DNA from: Actinoplanes teichomyceticus ATCC 31121
GTDB lineage: Bacteria > Actinomycetota > Actinomycetes > Mycobacteriales > Micromonosporaceae
NCBI RefSeq assembly: GCF_003711105.1
Contig: NZ_CP023865.1
Location: 5,047,001 to 5,111,000, forward strand
DNA length: 64,000 nt
Reading direction: 5' to 3'
Shown: positions 52,298 through 60,056 of the stretch, one piece after another
Position numbering within the stretch: position 1 is the stretch's first letter
Layout of the letters: each line of letters begins with the position of its first letter
Made by a program: the position numbers and the translations under genes
The notes under the pieces: generated by a model
Told to the model about the DNA's origin: nothing
Seen by the model: only the letters and a program-made list of their open reading frames with translations
Database searches by the model: none

Positions 52298-53335
52298 GTG
52301 ACCACTATGATCCCGAACGTGTCGCGCAAACGCCCCACCATCCGCGATGTCGCGCGCGAGGCGGGGGTGTCGTACGCGACCGTCTCGCGGGTCCTCAACG
52401 GGCGCGACTGGGTCAGCCCGGAAGCGGTGCGCGCGGTCCGGGACGCCATCGCCCGCACCGGGTACACCACCAACCAGCACGCCCGGTCGCTGGCCACCGG
52501 ACGCTCCGGATCGATCGCGTTCCTGCTCACCGAGCCGCAGCACCTGCTCTTCGAGGACCCGAACTTCTCGGTGCTGCTGCGCGGCGTGGCGCGGGCGCTC
52601 TCCGACCGCGAGCTGACCCTGATCCTGATGATCGCCTCCACCCCCGAGGAACGCAGCCGGACGATCGCGTACCTCAACGGCGGGCACGTCGACGGGGTGC
52701 TGCTGGTCTCCCCGCACTCCGGTGACCCGCTGCTGCAGCAGCTGGTGCAGGCCCAGGTCCCGATCGTGGCGTGCGGCCGGGTGCTGGGCCTGGAGGAGAT
52801 GATGAGCTCGGTGTCGGCCGACGACCGGGCCGGGGCGCGCAGCGCGGTCGAGCACCTGATCGCCGCGGGCCGCCGGCGGATCGCCACGATCACCGGCCCG
52901 CTGGACACCTCCGGCGGCGTCGACCGCCTGGCCGGGTACACCGACGCGCTGATGGCGCACGGCCTGCCGGTGGACCAGAGCCTGATCGTGCACGGCGACT
53001 GGGCCCGGGAGACCGGCGCGGCCGGGATGCGTACGCTGCTGGACCGCTGCCCGGACGTGGACGCGGTGTTCGCCGCGTCGGACGCCATCGCCGCGGCCAC
53101 CCTGCCGGTGCTGCGCGACGCCGGGCGCTCGGTGCCGGGTGACGTGCGGGTGGTCGGCTTCGACGACTCGGGGCTGGCGGCGACCACCGACCCGCCGCTG
53201 AGCACGGTGCGCCAACCCCTGGAACGGATCAGCGAGGAGATGGTCCGGCTCCTCGTCGACGTGATCAACGGCCGTACGCCGCTCTCGATAACCGTGCCCA
53301 CCAGCCTCGTGCTGCGGGCCTCCTCCCCCGCCTGA
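52298..53335 (+). CDS. LacI-family repressor of the galactan locus
   Basis: 345 residues. Helix-turn-helix at residues 12-35 (PTIRDVAREAGVSYATVSRV then LNGRDWVSPEAV) followed by the hinge helix NQHARSLATGRS. The periplasmic-binding-protein-like effector domain runs to the end with VDGVLLVSPHSGDPL and VRVVGFDDSGLAATTDPPL. GTG start six bases after the permease stop, so it is part of the operon and autoregulated. Likely represses importer, fusion enzyme and perhaps GH53, with a galactose or galacto-oligosaccharide effector. Its expected operator is the duplicated palindrome at 48907 and 48996. Confidence 0.94.
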   Translation: MTTMIPNVSRKRPTIRDVAREAGVSYATVSRVLNGRDWVSPEAVRAVRDAIARTGYTTNQHARSLATGRSGSIAFLLTEPQHLLFEDPNFSVLLRGVARALSDRELTLILMIASTPEERSRTIAYLNGGHVDGVLLVSPHSGDPLLQQLVQAQVPIVACGRVLGLEEMMSSVSADDRAGARSAVEHLIAAGRRRIATITGPLDTSGGVDRLAGYTDALMAHGLPVDQSLIVHGDWARETGAAGMRTLLDRCPDVDAVFAASDAIAAATLPVLRDAGRSVPGDVRVVGFDDSGLAATTDPPLSTVRQPLERISEEMVRLLVDVINGRTPLSITVPTSLVLRASSPA

Positions 53336-53351
53336 GCCTTCCCGGGCCCCC

Positions 53352-53390
53352 GGGCCGGCCTCGGTTTCCCCCTCGCGCCGAGGCCGGCCC
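53352..53390 (+). terminator. Perfect 13-bp hairpin terminator after lacI-type gene
   Basis: GGGCCGGCCTCGG and its exact complement around a 13-base loop, 16 bases past the stop codon. It ends the importer-regulator operon. Confidence 0.85.
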
Positions 53391-53431
53391 ACCCCACGAG
53401 CCGAACGTCCCTTTGTCAATAAAGGAGCGTC

Positions 53432-53889
53432 ATGAGACTCACCCTCGCCCTGGCCACCACCGGCCCGCTGCTGGCGCCGGCCGCCCCCGCCGCCGCGCAC
53501 GACCGGAACCGGCTCACCATGCTCGGCGCGGACGTCTCCACCCCGCCCCGCGCGCTGCACCTCGGCGCGACGTTCTACGACCAGCGCGGACGGCGCGGCG
53601 ACCCCTACGAGACCCTGAAGAAGGCCGGCGTCAACCACCTGCGGCTGCGCGTCCGAACAACCCGGCCAGCGGCTACGACCACCGGGCCGGGGTGGTCGCG
53701 CCGGCCCGCCAGGCGAGACGGCACGGCCCTGAGGTCCTGACCGACTTCCACTGCTCCGACACCTGGACCGCGATCGGCGGCAACGGGTGGGACACCGAGG
53801 ACATCCAGAACTCCGGCACCGCCCGGGAGAACATGGCGACGTTCGACGACCGCGGGCGGATCAACCCGTACGTCGTCCGGCGCCGCTGA
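53432..53889 (+). pseudogene. Decayed GH53 endo-galactanase paralogue
   Basis: It begins with a good ribosome-binding site (AAAGGAG), ATG and signal-like sequence, then LTMLGADVS and LKKAGVNHLRLRV, colinear with the intact gene downstream. At about 53653 one base is missing (CGTCCGAACAAC against CGTCTGGAACAAC). The frame then continues as NNPASGYDHRAG... DFHCSDTW. Next, 639 bp are absent relative to the paralogue, and the text resumes as AIGGNGWDTEDIQ ... ENMATFDDRGRIN. Both catalytic Glu positions fall in the deletion, so it cannot be active. Confidence 0.9.
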
Positions 53890-53947
53890 CGAAGACCCCC
53901 CGGCGCCACCCCGGCGCCGGGTGCGTTCCTATCCCCGAAGGAGCGAC

Positions 53948-55057
53948 ATGCGCACCAGTGTCCGGGCCCTCGTCGGGGCCGCGCTCGCCGCGGTCACGCT
54001 GACGGCCGCCAACCCCGCCCCCGCCCAGGCCGCCACCACCCTCACCATGCTCGGCGCCGACGTGTCGTCGCTGCAGCGCACGCTCGACCTCGGCGGCAGG
54101 TACTACACCGCGTCCGGGACCCAGGCGGACCCGTACGACATCCTCAAGGGCGCCGGCGCCAACTACATGCGGCTGCGCGTCTGGAACAACCCGGCCAGCG
54201 GCTACAACAACAAGGCCAAGGTGCTCCAGCAGGCGAAGGCGATCAAGGCCAAGGGCCTCAAGCTGCTCATCGACTTCCACTACTCCGACACCTGGGCCGA
54301 CCCGGGCAAGCAGTACCCGCCGGCGGCGTGGAGCTCGCACAGCCTCAGCCAGCTGCAGACCGACGTCTACAACTACACCTACGACGTGTGCACCGCGCTC
54401 AAGGCGCAGGGCACCACCCCGGACAGCGTGCAGATCGGCAACGAGATCAACGTCGGCATGCTGTGGCCGAAGGGCCAGGTCGTGAACAGCGACTTCGGCC
54501 CGCTGGCCAGCCTGCTCAAGCAGGGCTACACCGCGACCAAGGCCTGCAACAGCGGAACCCAGGTCATGATCCACACCGCGGACGCGGACAGCGACGCGAA
54601 CGCGCGCTGGTTCTACGACGGCATCAAGGCGGCCGGTGTCTCCTGGGACGTCACCGCGCTCTCCTACTACTGCATGTGGCACGGCACGCTGGCGAACCTC
54701 TACAACGTGATCGCCGACGTGAGGTCGCGGTACGGCAAGCCGGTCGTGGTCGTCGAGACCGCGTACATGTACACCACCGCCGACGCCGACAGCGAGAAGA
54801 ACTCGATCCCCGGCACCACCACCTGCGACGGCCAGCCCGCGACCAAGGCCGGCCAGGGCACCGAGTTCAGCTGGATCCAGAACACCGCCCGCAACGCCGG
54901 CGCCATCGGCGTCTTCTACTGGGAGCCCACCTGGTACGCCATCAAGGGCAACGGCTGGGACCCGGCGAACATCAACGGCACCGGGGACGGCTGGGACAAC
55001 ATGGCCACCTTCGACGCCACCGGCAAGTTCAACTCCGCGGTGAAGTGGACACCCTGA
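53948..55057 (+). CDS. Secreted GH53 arabinogalactan endo-beta-1,4-galactanase
   Basis: 369 residues. Sec signal peptide (MRTSVRALVGAALAAVTLTA, cleavage near residues 28-32, APAQA-A). The rest is one GH53 TIM barrel: LTMLGADVSSLQRTLDLGGR, LRVWNNPASGYNNK, LLIDFHYSDTWADPGKQ, acid/base Glu in QIGNEINVGMLWP (about 164) and nucleophile Glu in VVVETAYMY (about 268). It cuts beta-1,4-galactan outside the cell to oligosaccharides for the adjacent importer. AAGGAG seven bases ahead of ATG. It shares its ancestry with the pseudogene directly upstream. Confidence 0.96.
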   Translation: MRTSVRALVGAALAAVTLTAANPAPAQAATTLTMLGADVSSLQRTLDLGGRYYTASGTQADPYDILKGAGANYMRLRVWNNPASGYNNKAKVLQQAKAIKAKGLKLLIDFHYSDTWADPGKQYPPAAWSSHSLSQLQTDVYNYTYDVCTALKAQGTTPDSVQIGNEINVGMLWPKGQVVNSDFGPLASLLKQGYTATKACNSGTQVMIHTADADSDANARWFYDGIKAAGVSWDVTALSYYCMWHGTLANLYNVIADVRSRYGKPVVVVETAYMYTTADADSEKNSIPGTTTCDGQPATKAGQGTEFSWIQNTARNAGAIGVFYWEPTWYAIKGNGWDPANINGTGDGWDNMATFDATGKFNSAVKWTP

Positions 55058-55073
55058 CCATTTCCGGTCACCT

Positions 55074-55101
55074 CCGGCCCGGCGCTCCGGCGCCGGGCCG
55101 G
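55074..55101 (+). terminator. Perfect 11-bp hairpin terminator after GH53
   Basis: CCGGCCCGGCG and CGCCGGGCCGG around a six-base loop, 16 bases after the stop codon. Confidence 0.8.
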
Positions 55102-55114
55102 TCCCATCCCCACC

Positions 55115-55310
55115 GGCCACCGCGCACCCCGCCCCGCCACCGCGCAGCGCCGGCCCCGCCACCGCGCACCTGCCCCGCCACCGCGCGCACCGCCCGCCCT
55201 GCCACCGCGCAGCGCCGGCCCCGCCACCGCGCACCTGCCCCGCCGCCGCGCACCGCCCGCCCCGCCTCCACGCACCCTGCCCCGCCACAGCGCACCCCGC
55301 CCCCCTCCCG
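55115..55310. repeat. Irregular 19-24 bp tandem repeat
   Basis: About nine units beginning GCCACCGCGCA, with two alternating tails (GCGCCGGCCCC and CCTGCCCC). The pair of units at about 55135 recurs at about 55200. No coding sense. It fills part of the 669-bp gap between GH53 and the MMPL gene. Confidence 0.75.
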
Positions 55311-55466
55311 GTGGCGCCGATGAGGGTCTGGAGCGAAGGGGCCGATGGGGCGAAGGAGGTGGACGGGGCGAAGGGGGGCGCGGACGGGGCCCTGGAGCGG
55401 CGCGCCGCGGATGCAGGCACGGCAGCACCTCGAATACACGGCGGGGGCACGCTGCGGATACGCGGC

Positions 55467-55691
55467 GGGCAGCACACCGCCGATACACCGCGGGCAGCAC
55501 ACCGCCGATACACCGCGGGCAGCACACCGCCGATACACCGCGGGCAGCACACCGCCGATACACCGCGGGCAGCACACCGCCGATACACCGCGGGCAGCAC
55601 ACCGCCGATACACCGCGGCAGCACACCGCCGATACACCGCGGGCAGCACACCGCCGATACACCGCGGGCAGCACACCGCGGATACACCGCG
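55467..55691. repeat. 25-bp tandem repeat, about nine near-identical copies
   Basis: Units GGGCAGCACACCGCCGATAC plus ACCGC start at 55467, 55492, 55517, 55542, 55567 and 55592. A 24-bp unit and two further copies follow, the last with a GCGG variant. Since 25 is not a multiple of three, all frames read through as a 25-residue repeat, which creates a long but spurious Cys-rich frame on the minus strand. Confidence 0.93.
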
Positions 55692-55718
55692 GGCGGCGCC
55701 GCGGGTGCGGCGCCGCCC
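55691..55718 (-). terminator. Perfect 12-bp hairpin terminator of the MMPL operon
   Basis: GGGCGGCGCCGC and its exact complement around GGGT, eight bases past the MMPL stop codon. It abuts the 25-bp repeat array. Confidence 0.8.
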
Positions 55719-55726
55719 GGGTGGGG

Positions 55727-57925
55727 TCAGACCGACGCGGTGTGCGGCTGGTCGCCGGCCGTTGCGGCGGCGCGGGCGGCGGCCGCCTTGCGTTCCAGTG
55801 CGGCGCCCTCGACGTCGAGCTCCGGCAGCCAGCGCAGCCAGCTCGGCAGCCACCACGCGGAGCGGCCGAGCAGGGCCAGCGCCGCCGGGACCGCGATCAT
55901 CCGGATCACGAAGGCGTCGAACGCGATGCCGACCGCCAGGGCGAACGCGATCGGCTTGACCGTGTCGTTGCCCTCCGGGACGAACGCCGCGAACACCGCG
56001 AACATGATGGTCGCGGCGGCGAGGACGACCGGGGCGGCCTGCCGGAAACCGGTGACGATCGCGTCGCGCGGGGCCGCGCCGTGGGCGTGCGCCTCGTGCA
56101 TCCGCGACACCAGGAACACCTGGTAGTCCATGGCCAGGCCGAACAGGATGCCGACGATGATGATCGGCGCGAGGCTGATGATCGGGCCGGTCGAGCCGGC
56201 GTTGACCACGTCGGCGAGCCAGCCCCACTGGAACACCGCGACCGTGGCGCCGAACGCCGAGCCGATGGTGAGCAGGAAGCCGAGCACGCCGACCACCGGC
56301 ACCAGCAGCGAGCGGAACACCAGCACCAGCAGCACGAACGCCAGGCCGACGACGAGCGCCAGGTAGACCGGCAGCGCGTCGTTGAGCTTCTGCGACACGT
56401 CGATGCTGATCGCGGTCTGACCGGTGACGTACACCTGGGCGCCGTCGCCGTCGGCGACCGTGTCGCGGATCGCGTGCACCAGGTCGACGGTCTTCTCGTC
56501 CTCCGCGCCGGAGGCCGGGATGACGGTGATCAGGGCGGCGGACCGGTCCTGGTTCGGCCGGGCCGGGGTGGCCAGGGCGACGTCCGGCAGGCCGGCGACC
56601 TGCTTCTGCACCGTGGCCGCGTACGCCGCCGAGTTCGGCCCGTCCACCAGGATCAGCAGCGGCCCGCTGACGCCGGGGCCGAACCGCTGGTCGATCAGCG
56701 CGTCGGCCTTGGCCTGGGTGCTGCCCTCCGCCGAGCGCTGGGCCAGGGTGGTCTGCATCTTGAAGAACGGCAGCGCGATCACGCCGAGCGCCAGCACGGC
56801 GAGCAGCAGGCTGATCAGGCGCTGGTGGGTGACCGTGTGCGCCCAGCCACGGATGAAGCCGCGCCCGTCCGGCAGCTCGTCCTGCTCGGCCGGGTGGATG
56901 TGGCGCAGCTTGCGCGGCAGCGCCCGCAGCCCGATGAAGCCGAGGATCGCCGGGACCAGGGTGATCGCGACGAGCACCGCGACCACGATGGTGGCCGAGG
57001 CGGCCAGGCCCATCTCGGTGAGGAACGGGATGCCGACCACGGAGAGGCCGGCCAACGCGATCACCACGGTCAGACCGGCGGTCACCACCGCGGAACCGGC
57101 GGTGCCCACCGCGTACGCCGCGGCGGACTCCACGTCCTTGCCGGCGCGCAGCTCGTGCCGGAACCGGGTGACGATGAACAGCGCGTAGTCGATGCCGACC
57201 GCGAGGCCCAGCATGACGGCCAGGATCGGGGTGGTCGACTGCAGCTGCACGAAGCCGGAGAGCGTGGTGATGCCGGCGACGCCGATGCCGACCCCGATGA
57301 TCGCGGTCAGCAGGTTCATCCCGGCGGCGACCAGGGAGCCGTAGCTGAGCGCCAGCACGACCAGCGCGACGACGACACCGATGCCCTCGGAGGCGCCGCC
57401 GATGTCGGCGGCGTTGCTCAGCGCCTCACCGCGCGCCTCGACGGTCAGGCCGCCACTGCGCGCCTGGACCAGCGCCTCGGTGATCGCCTCCCGGGCCTCG
57501 TCGGTGACCTCGGAGGGCTGCACCCCGTAGCTGACCGTGCTGTACGCCGCGGTCTGGTCCCGCGACACGGCGGGCGCCTGCGGGTCGAGCGGGTTGCTGG
57601 CCGCCACCACGCCGGGCAGTTTGCCGAGCGCGGCCACGGTCTGCGCGACCTGGCCCGCGTTCGCCTGGTCGGTGATCTTCTGCCCGGCCGGCGCCGCGAA
57701 CACCACCTGCACCGAGGCGCCGGCCGACGCGTCCCCGAACCGGTCCTTCATCAGGTCCAGCGCGATGGTGGACTCCTGGCCGGGAATCCGGAACGTGTTG
57801 ACGGTCTCGCCGGAGAGCTTGACCGCGCCGAAGGCCACGGCCAGCAGGGCGAGCAACCAGACGACCGTGACGATGATGCGATGCCGGACGGCCCCGAGGC
57901 CGAGGCGATGCAACAGCGTTGCCAT
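55727..57925 (-). CDS. MMPL/RND-family transporter
   Basis: 732-residue exporter with 12 predicted helices in two repeats, each followed by a large extracytoplasmic loop. N-terminal RHRIIVTVVWLLALLAVAFG is helix 1. GLAVGIDYALFIVTRFRHEL and FGLAMDYQVFLVSRMHEAH are the two helix-4/10 motifs with the proton-relay Asp-Tyr pairs typical of MMPL proteins. The length suits drug, lipid or pigment exporters rather than the 900-residue mycolate carriers. Transcribed 15 bases after a TetR-type gene that probably represses it. Confidence 0.94.
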   Translation of the reverse strand: MATLLHRLGLGAVRHRIIVTVVWLLALLAVAFGAVKLSGETVNTFRIPGQESTIALDLMKDRFGDASAGASVQVVFAAPAGQKITDQANAGQVAQTVAALGKLPGVVAASNPLDPQAPAVSRDQTAAYSTVSYGVQPSEVTDEAREAITEALVQARSGGLTVEARGEALSNAADIGGASEGIGVVVALVVLALSYGSLVAAGMNLLTAIIGVGIGVAGITTLSGFVQLQSTTPILAVMLGLAVGIDYALFIVTRFRHELRAGKDVESAAAYAVGTAGSAVVTAGLTVVIALAGLSVVGIPFLTEMGLAASATIVVAVLVAITLVPAILGFIGLRALPRKLRHIHPAEQDELPDGRGFIRGWAHTVTHQRLISLLLAVLALGVIALPFFKMQTTLAQRSAEGSTQAKADALIDQRFGPGVSGPLLILVDGPNSAAYAATVQKQVAGLPDVALATPARPNQDRSAALITVIPASGAEDEKTVDLVHAIRDTVADGDGAQVYVTGQTAISIDVSQKLNDALPVYLALVVGLAFVLLVLVFRSLLVPVVGVLGFLLTIGSAFGATVAVFQWGWLADVVNAGSTGPIISLAPIIIVGILFGLAMDYQVFLVSRMHEAHAHGAAPRDAIVTGFRQAAPVVLAAATIMFAVFAAFVPEGNDTVKPIAFALAVGIAFDAFVIRMIAVPAALALLGRSAWWLPSWLRWLPELDVEGAALERKAAAARAAATAGDQPHTASV

Positions 57926-57940
57926 GAGGTGGTCCCTTGT

Positions 57941-58501
57941 TCAGTGGGTGGAGGAATGCCCGAGCGCGTCGTAGGCGACGTCGACGAGCGTGGTGACCGC
58001 GTCCGCCGTGATGCAATCCCGCATGGCGACACTGGCCACCGCGAGCGCGCCGAGCGCGCCGGTGACCCGGATCGCCCGCCGCGGATCGACGAAGGGTTCG
58101 TCGCCGAACGCGGCGGCGACCTCCCCGCCGATCATTTCGAGCGCCGCGCCGAAGTCGCTCTCCGGCTCGGCCAGCAGGCAGGACAGCAGCAGCGCGACCA
58201 CACCGGGCTGGCCCAGCGCGAGCCGGGCGATCCCGCTGATCACCGACCGGTCCCGATCCGGACCGGCGGGCAGCGTGACCACCGTCGTGGCGATCTCACG
58301 CAGCTGCCCCACGCAGCGCTCGACGACCGCCTCCTGCAGTGCCTCCTTGGTGGGGAAGCGGTGCAGCAGGCCGGTCTTGGAGTAGCCCACCGCGTCGGCG
58401 ATGCGCTGCACCGACGTCTCCTTGAAGCCGTGCCGGGCGAAAAGGTGGGCGGCGGCGTCGAGGATCTCGTCGTCGATCTGCTGCTTGGTGGGACGGGGCA
58501 T
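57941..58501 (-). CDS. TetR-family repressor of the MMPL transporter
   Basis: 186 residues. N-terminal DNA-binding domain ILDAAAHLFARHGFKETSVQ then RIADAVGYSKTGLLHRFPTK, with a recognition helix KTGLLHRF. The C-terminal ligand domain has no specific match. ATG at 58501 is chosen because the domain begins ten residues later; the longer open frame upstream covers the operator region. Two inverted repeats lie immediately upstream, consistent with autorepression together with the transporter. Confidence 0.92.
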   Translation of the reverse strand: MPRPTKQQIDDEILDAAAHLFARHGFKETSVQRIADAVGYSKTGLLHRFPTKEALQEAVVERCVGQLREIATTVVTLPAGPDRDRSVISGIARLALGQPGVVALLLSCLLAEPESDFGAALEMIGGEVAAAFGDEPFVDPRRAIRVTGALGALAVASVAMRDCITADAVTTLVDVAYDALGHSSTH

Positions 58502-58522
58502 GGGACCACCGTAGACCGTAGT

Positions 58523-58558
58523 GGACCAGATCGGTCCTCCAGGGACCGTGTTGGTCCC
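58523..58558. promoter_or_regulatory. Paired inverted repeats, probable TetR operators
   Basis: GGACC-N5-GGTCC at 58523-58537 and GGGACC-N5-GGTCCC at 58542-58558. They share arms and spacer length and lie 19 bases apart centre to centre, 21 bases ahead of the repressor start. This is the usual layout for two TetR dimers on one promoter. Confidence 0.7.
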
Positions 58559-58702
58559 CACAGTTGGTGACACTGGGCCCTGGTTACCCGCCGGACCGGG
58601 CTTCAATCCCGGCGCGGAGCACCCGCCCGGCCGGCGCCTGCGCACCCGAGCGGCTCCCCGGCCGCACCCGGCACCGCCGCTCTCGATGCCGACCAGAAGG
58701 CC

Positions 58703-60043
58703 GTGCAGCAGACCGCCCGACACTCCCACCCCGCCCTGCCCGGCTGGGCGGCGACCATGCTGCGGGGTCGCCGGCCGTTCGCCGCCGTGTGCGCCGCGCT
58801 GCTCGCGCTGGCCGTGACCGAGCCGCCGCTGGACCTCGCCGACTTCGCCGCCGCCGGTCGGCGGATGCTGAGCGGACAGCTGGACGGCATCTACGACTCC
58901 GGATGGAATCAGGCCGGCCCGCTCCAGTTCCTGATCAGCCGGCTGCTGATGATCGGCAGCCCGGGTGCCCTGCCGGCGCTACCGGTGCTGGTCACGGTGA
59001 ACGTGGCGCTGGTGCTGGGTGCGATGGCGCTCTGCCGCCGGTTCAGCCCCGGGCCGGGTGTCGGGCGCGCCCTGCGGGAGAGCGCGACCGGCCTGCTCGC
59101 CCTGCTCTGGCTGGCGCTGCCGATCCCGTGGGAGGGGCACCCGGCGGAGCTGGCCATCCCGGCGCTGTGGGCGTACGCGAGTCTGCTGCACCGCCGCGGG
59201 CGGACCGTGACCGCGGCCGTGCTGCTGGGCGCCTCGGTCGCCATCGCCCCCTGGGCGGTCCTGGGTTTCCCGTGCCTGCTCGCGGTGACCGGTCCGCTGC
59301 GCGCGTTCCGGTCCTGGGTGCTCGCCGGCGCCGTCGGTGTCGCCGCCTACCTGCCGTTCGTGCTGAGCGGTCATTTCGGCATGTTCGGCCACGTGTGGGA
59401 GGTCAACCCGGATACCCTGGTCCACCTGCTGCTGCCCGGCCTGGAGGTGGTGACCTGGCCGTTGCGGCTGGTCCAGGCCGTGCTGGTGGCCGGCGGCTGC
59501 GCCGCGGTCGCCTACCGGTTCCGCGACCAGCGGCTGGTCTACGCGGCCGCCCCGGCCGCCGCCAACCTGGTGCGGCTGCTCACCGACCCGGTCAGCCTGC
59601 GCTACTACTGGGCGCCGGTCGCGGTCGCCACGGTGGCGGCGTTCGTGCTGGCCGGCGGCACCCGACGGCTCCGGCGGCAGGCGCTGGCGCTGCTGCTGGG
59701 CTACCTGGCGGCGGTAGCCGGGCTGACCAGCGGGCCGGCGGCCGGCTCGATCGCCTGCCTGGTCCTGCTGATCGCACTGCTGCTCGCCGGCGAGACGCGG
59801 ACCGGGCCGCGCCGGACGAGCGCATGGCCCGAACGGACGAGCACCTCGCCGCACCGGACGACCCGGACGAGCACGCGGCCCGGACGGACCGGCCGGACCC
59901 GGCGGGCGAACCGGACCGGGCGGGCGAGCCGGACCCGGCAGGCGAACCGGACCCGGCGGGCGAACCTGACCCGGCGGGCGAACCGGACCCGGCGGGCGAA
60001 CCGGACCCGGCGGGCGGGCCCCGCGCCGGCACGCCGGCCGTGA
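58703..60043 (+). CDS. Polytopic membrane protein with repeat-expanded basic tail
   Basis: 446 residues. About nine hydrophobic segments in residues 20-370, and an early DLADFAAAGRRMLSGQLDGI loop reminiscent of GT-C/GT87-type mannosyltransferases (Asp in the first extracytoplasmic loop), but no firm family. Residues 375-446 are six-residue repeats (RRANRT) encoded by an 18-bp array, giving a strongly basic tail. GTG at 58703 has a weak ribosome-binding site; ATG at 58757 is possible. The amidohydrolase gene follows after 13 bases. Confidence 0.7.
   Translation: MQQTARHSHPALPGWAATMLRGRRPFAAVCAALLALAVTEPPLDLADFAAAGRRMLSGQLDGIYDSGWNQAGPLQFLISRLLMIGSPGALPALPVLVTVNVALVLGAMALCRRFSPGPGVGRALRESATGLLALLWLALPIPWEGHPAELAIPALWAYASLLHRRGRTVTAAVLLGASVAIAPWAVLGFPCLLAVTGPLRAFRSWVLAGAVGVAAYLPFVLSGHFGMFGHVWEVNPDTLVHLLLPGLEVVTWPLRLVQAVLVAGGCAAVAYRFRDQRLVYAAAPAAANLVRLLTDPVSLRYYWAPVAVATVAAFVLAGGTRRLRRQALALLLGYLAAVAGLTSGPAAGSIACLVLLIALLLAGETRTGPRRTSAWPERTSTSPHRTTRTSTRPGRTGRTRRANRTGRASRTRQANRTRRANLTRRANRTRRANRTRRAGPAPARRP
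59905..60017 (+). repeat. 18-bp tandem repeat at a gene 3' end
   Basis: About six units of GCGGGCGAACCGGACCCG with small changes, in frame with the membrane-protein gene (Arg-Arg-Ala-Asn-Arg-Thr). The array stops about 25 bases before that gene's stop codon. Confidence 0.85.
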
Positions 60044-60056
60044 TTGAGTGGGGCGC

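Noticed and set aside
55068..56228. Long Cys/Arg-rich minus-strand frames through the 25-bp array that looked like a cysteine-rich repeat protein
   Set aside because: A 25-bp repeat is not a multiple of three, so all three frames of each strand stay open and give the same 25-residue pattern. The frame also runs into the MMPL gene in a different frame, so it is an artefact.
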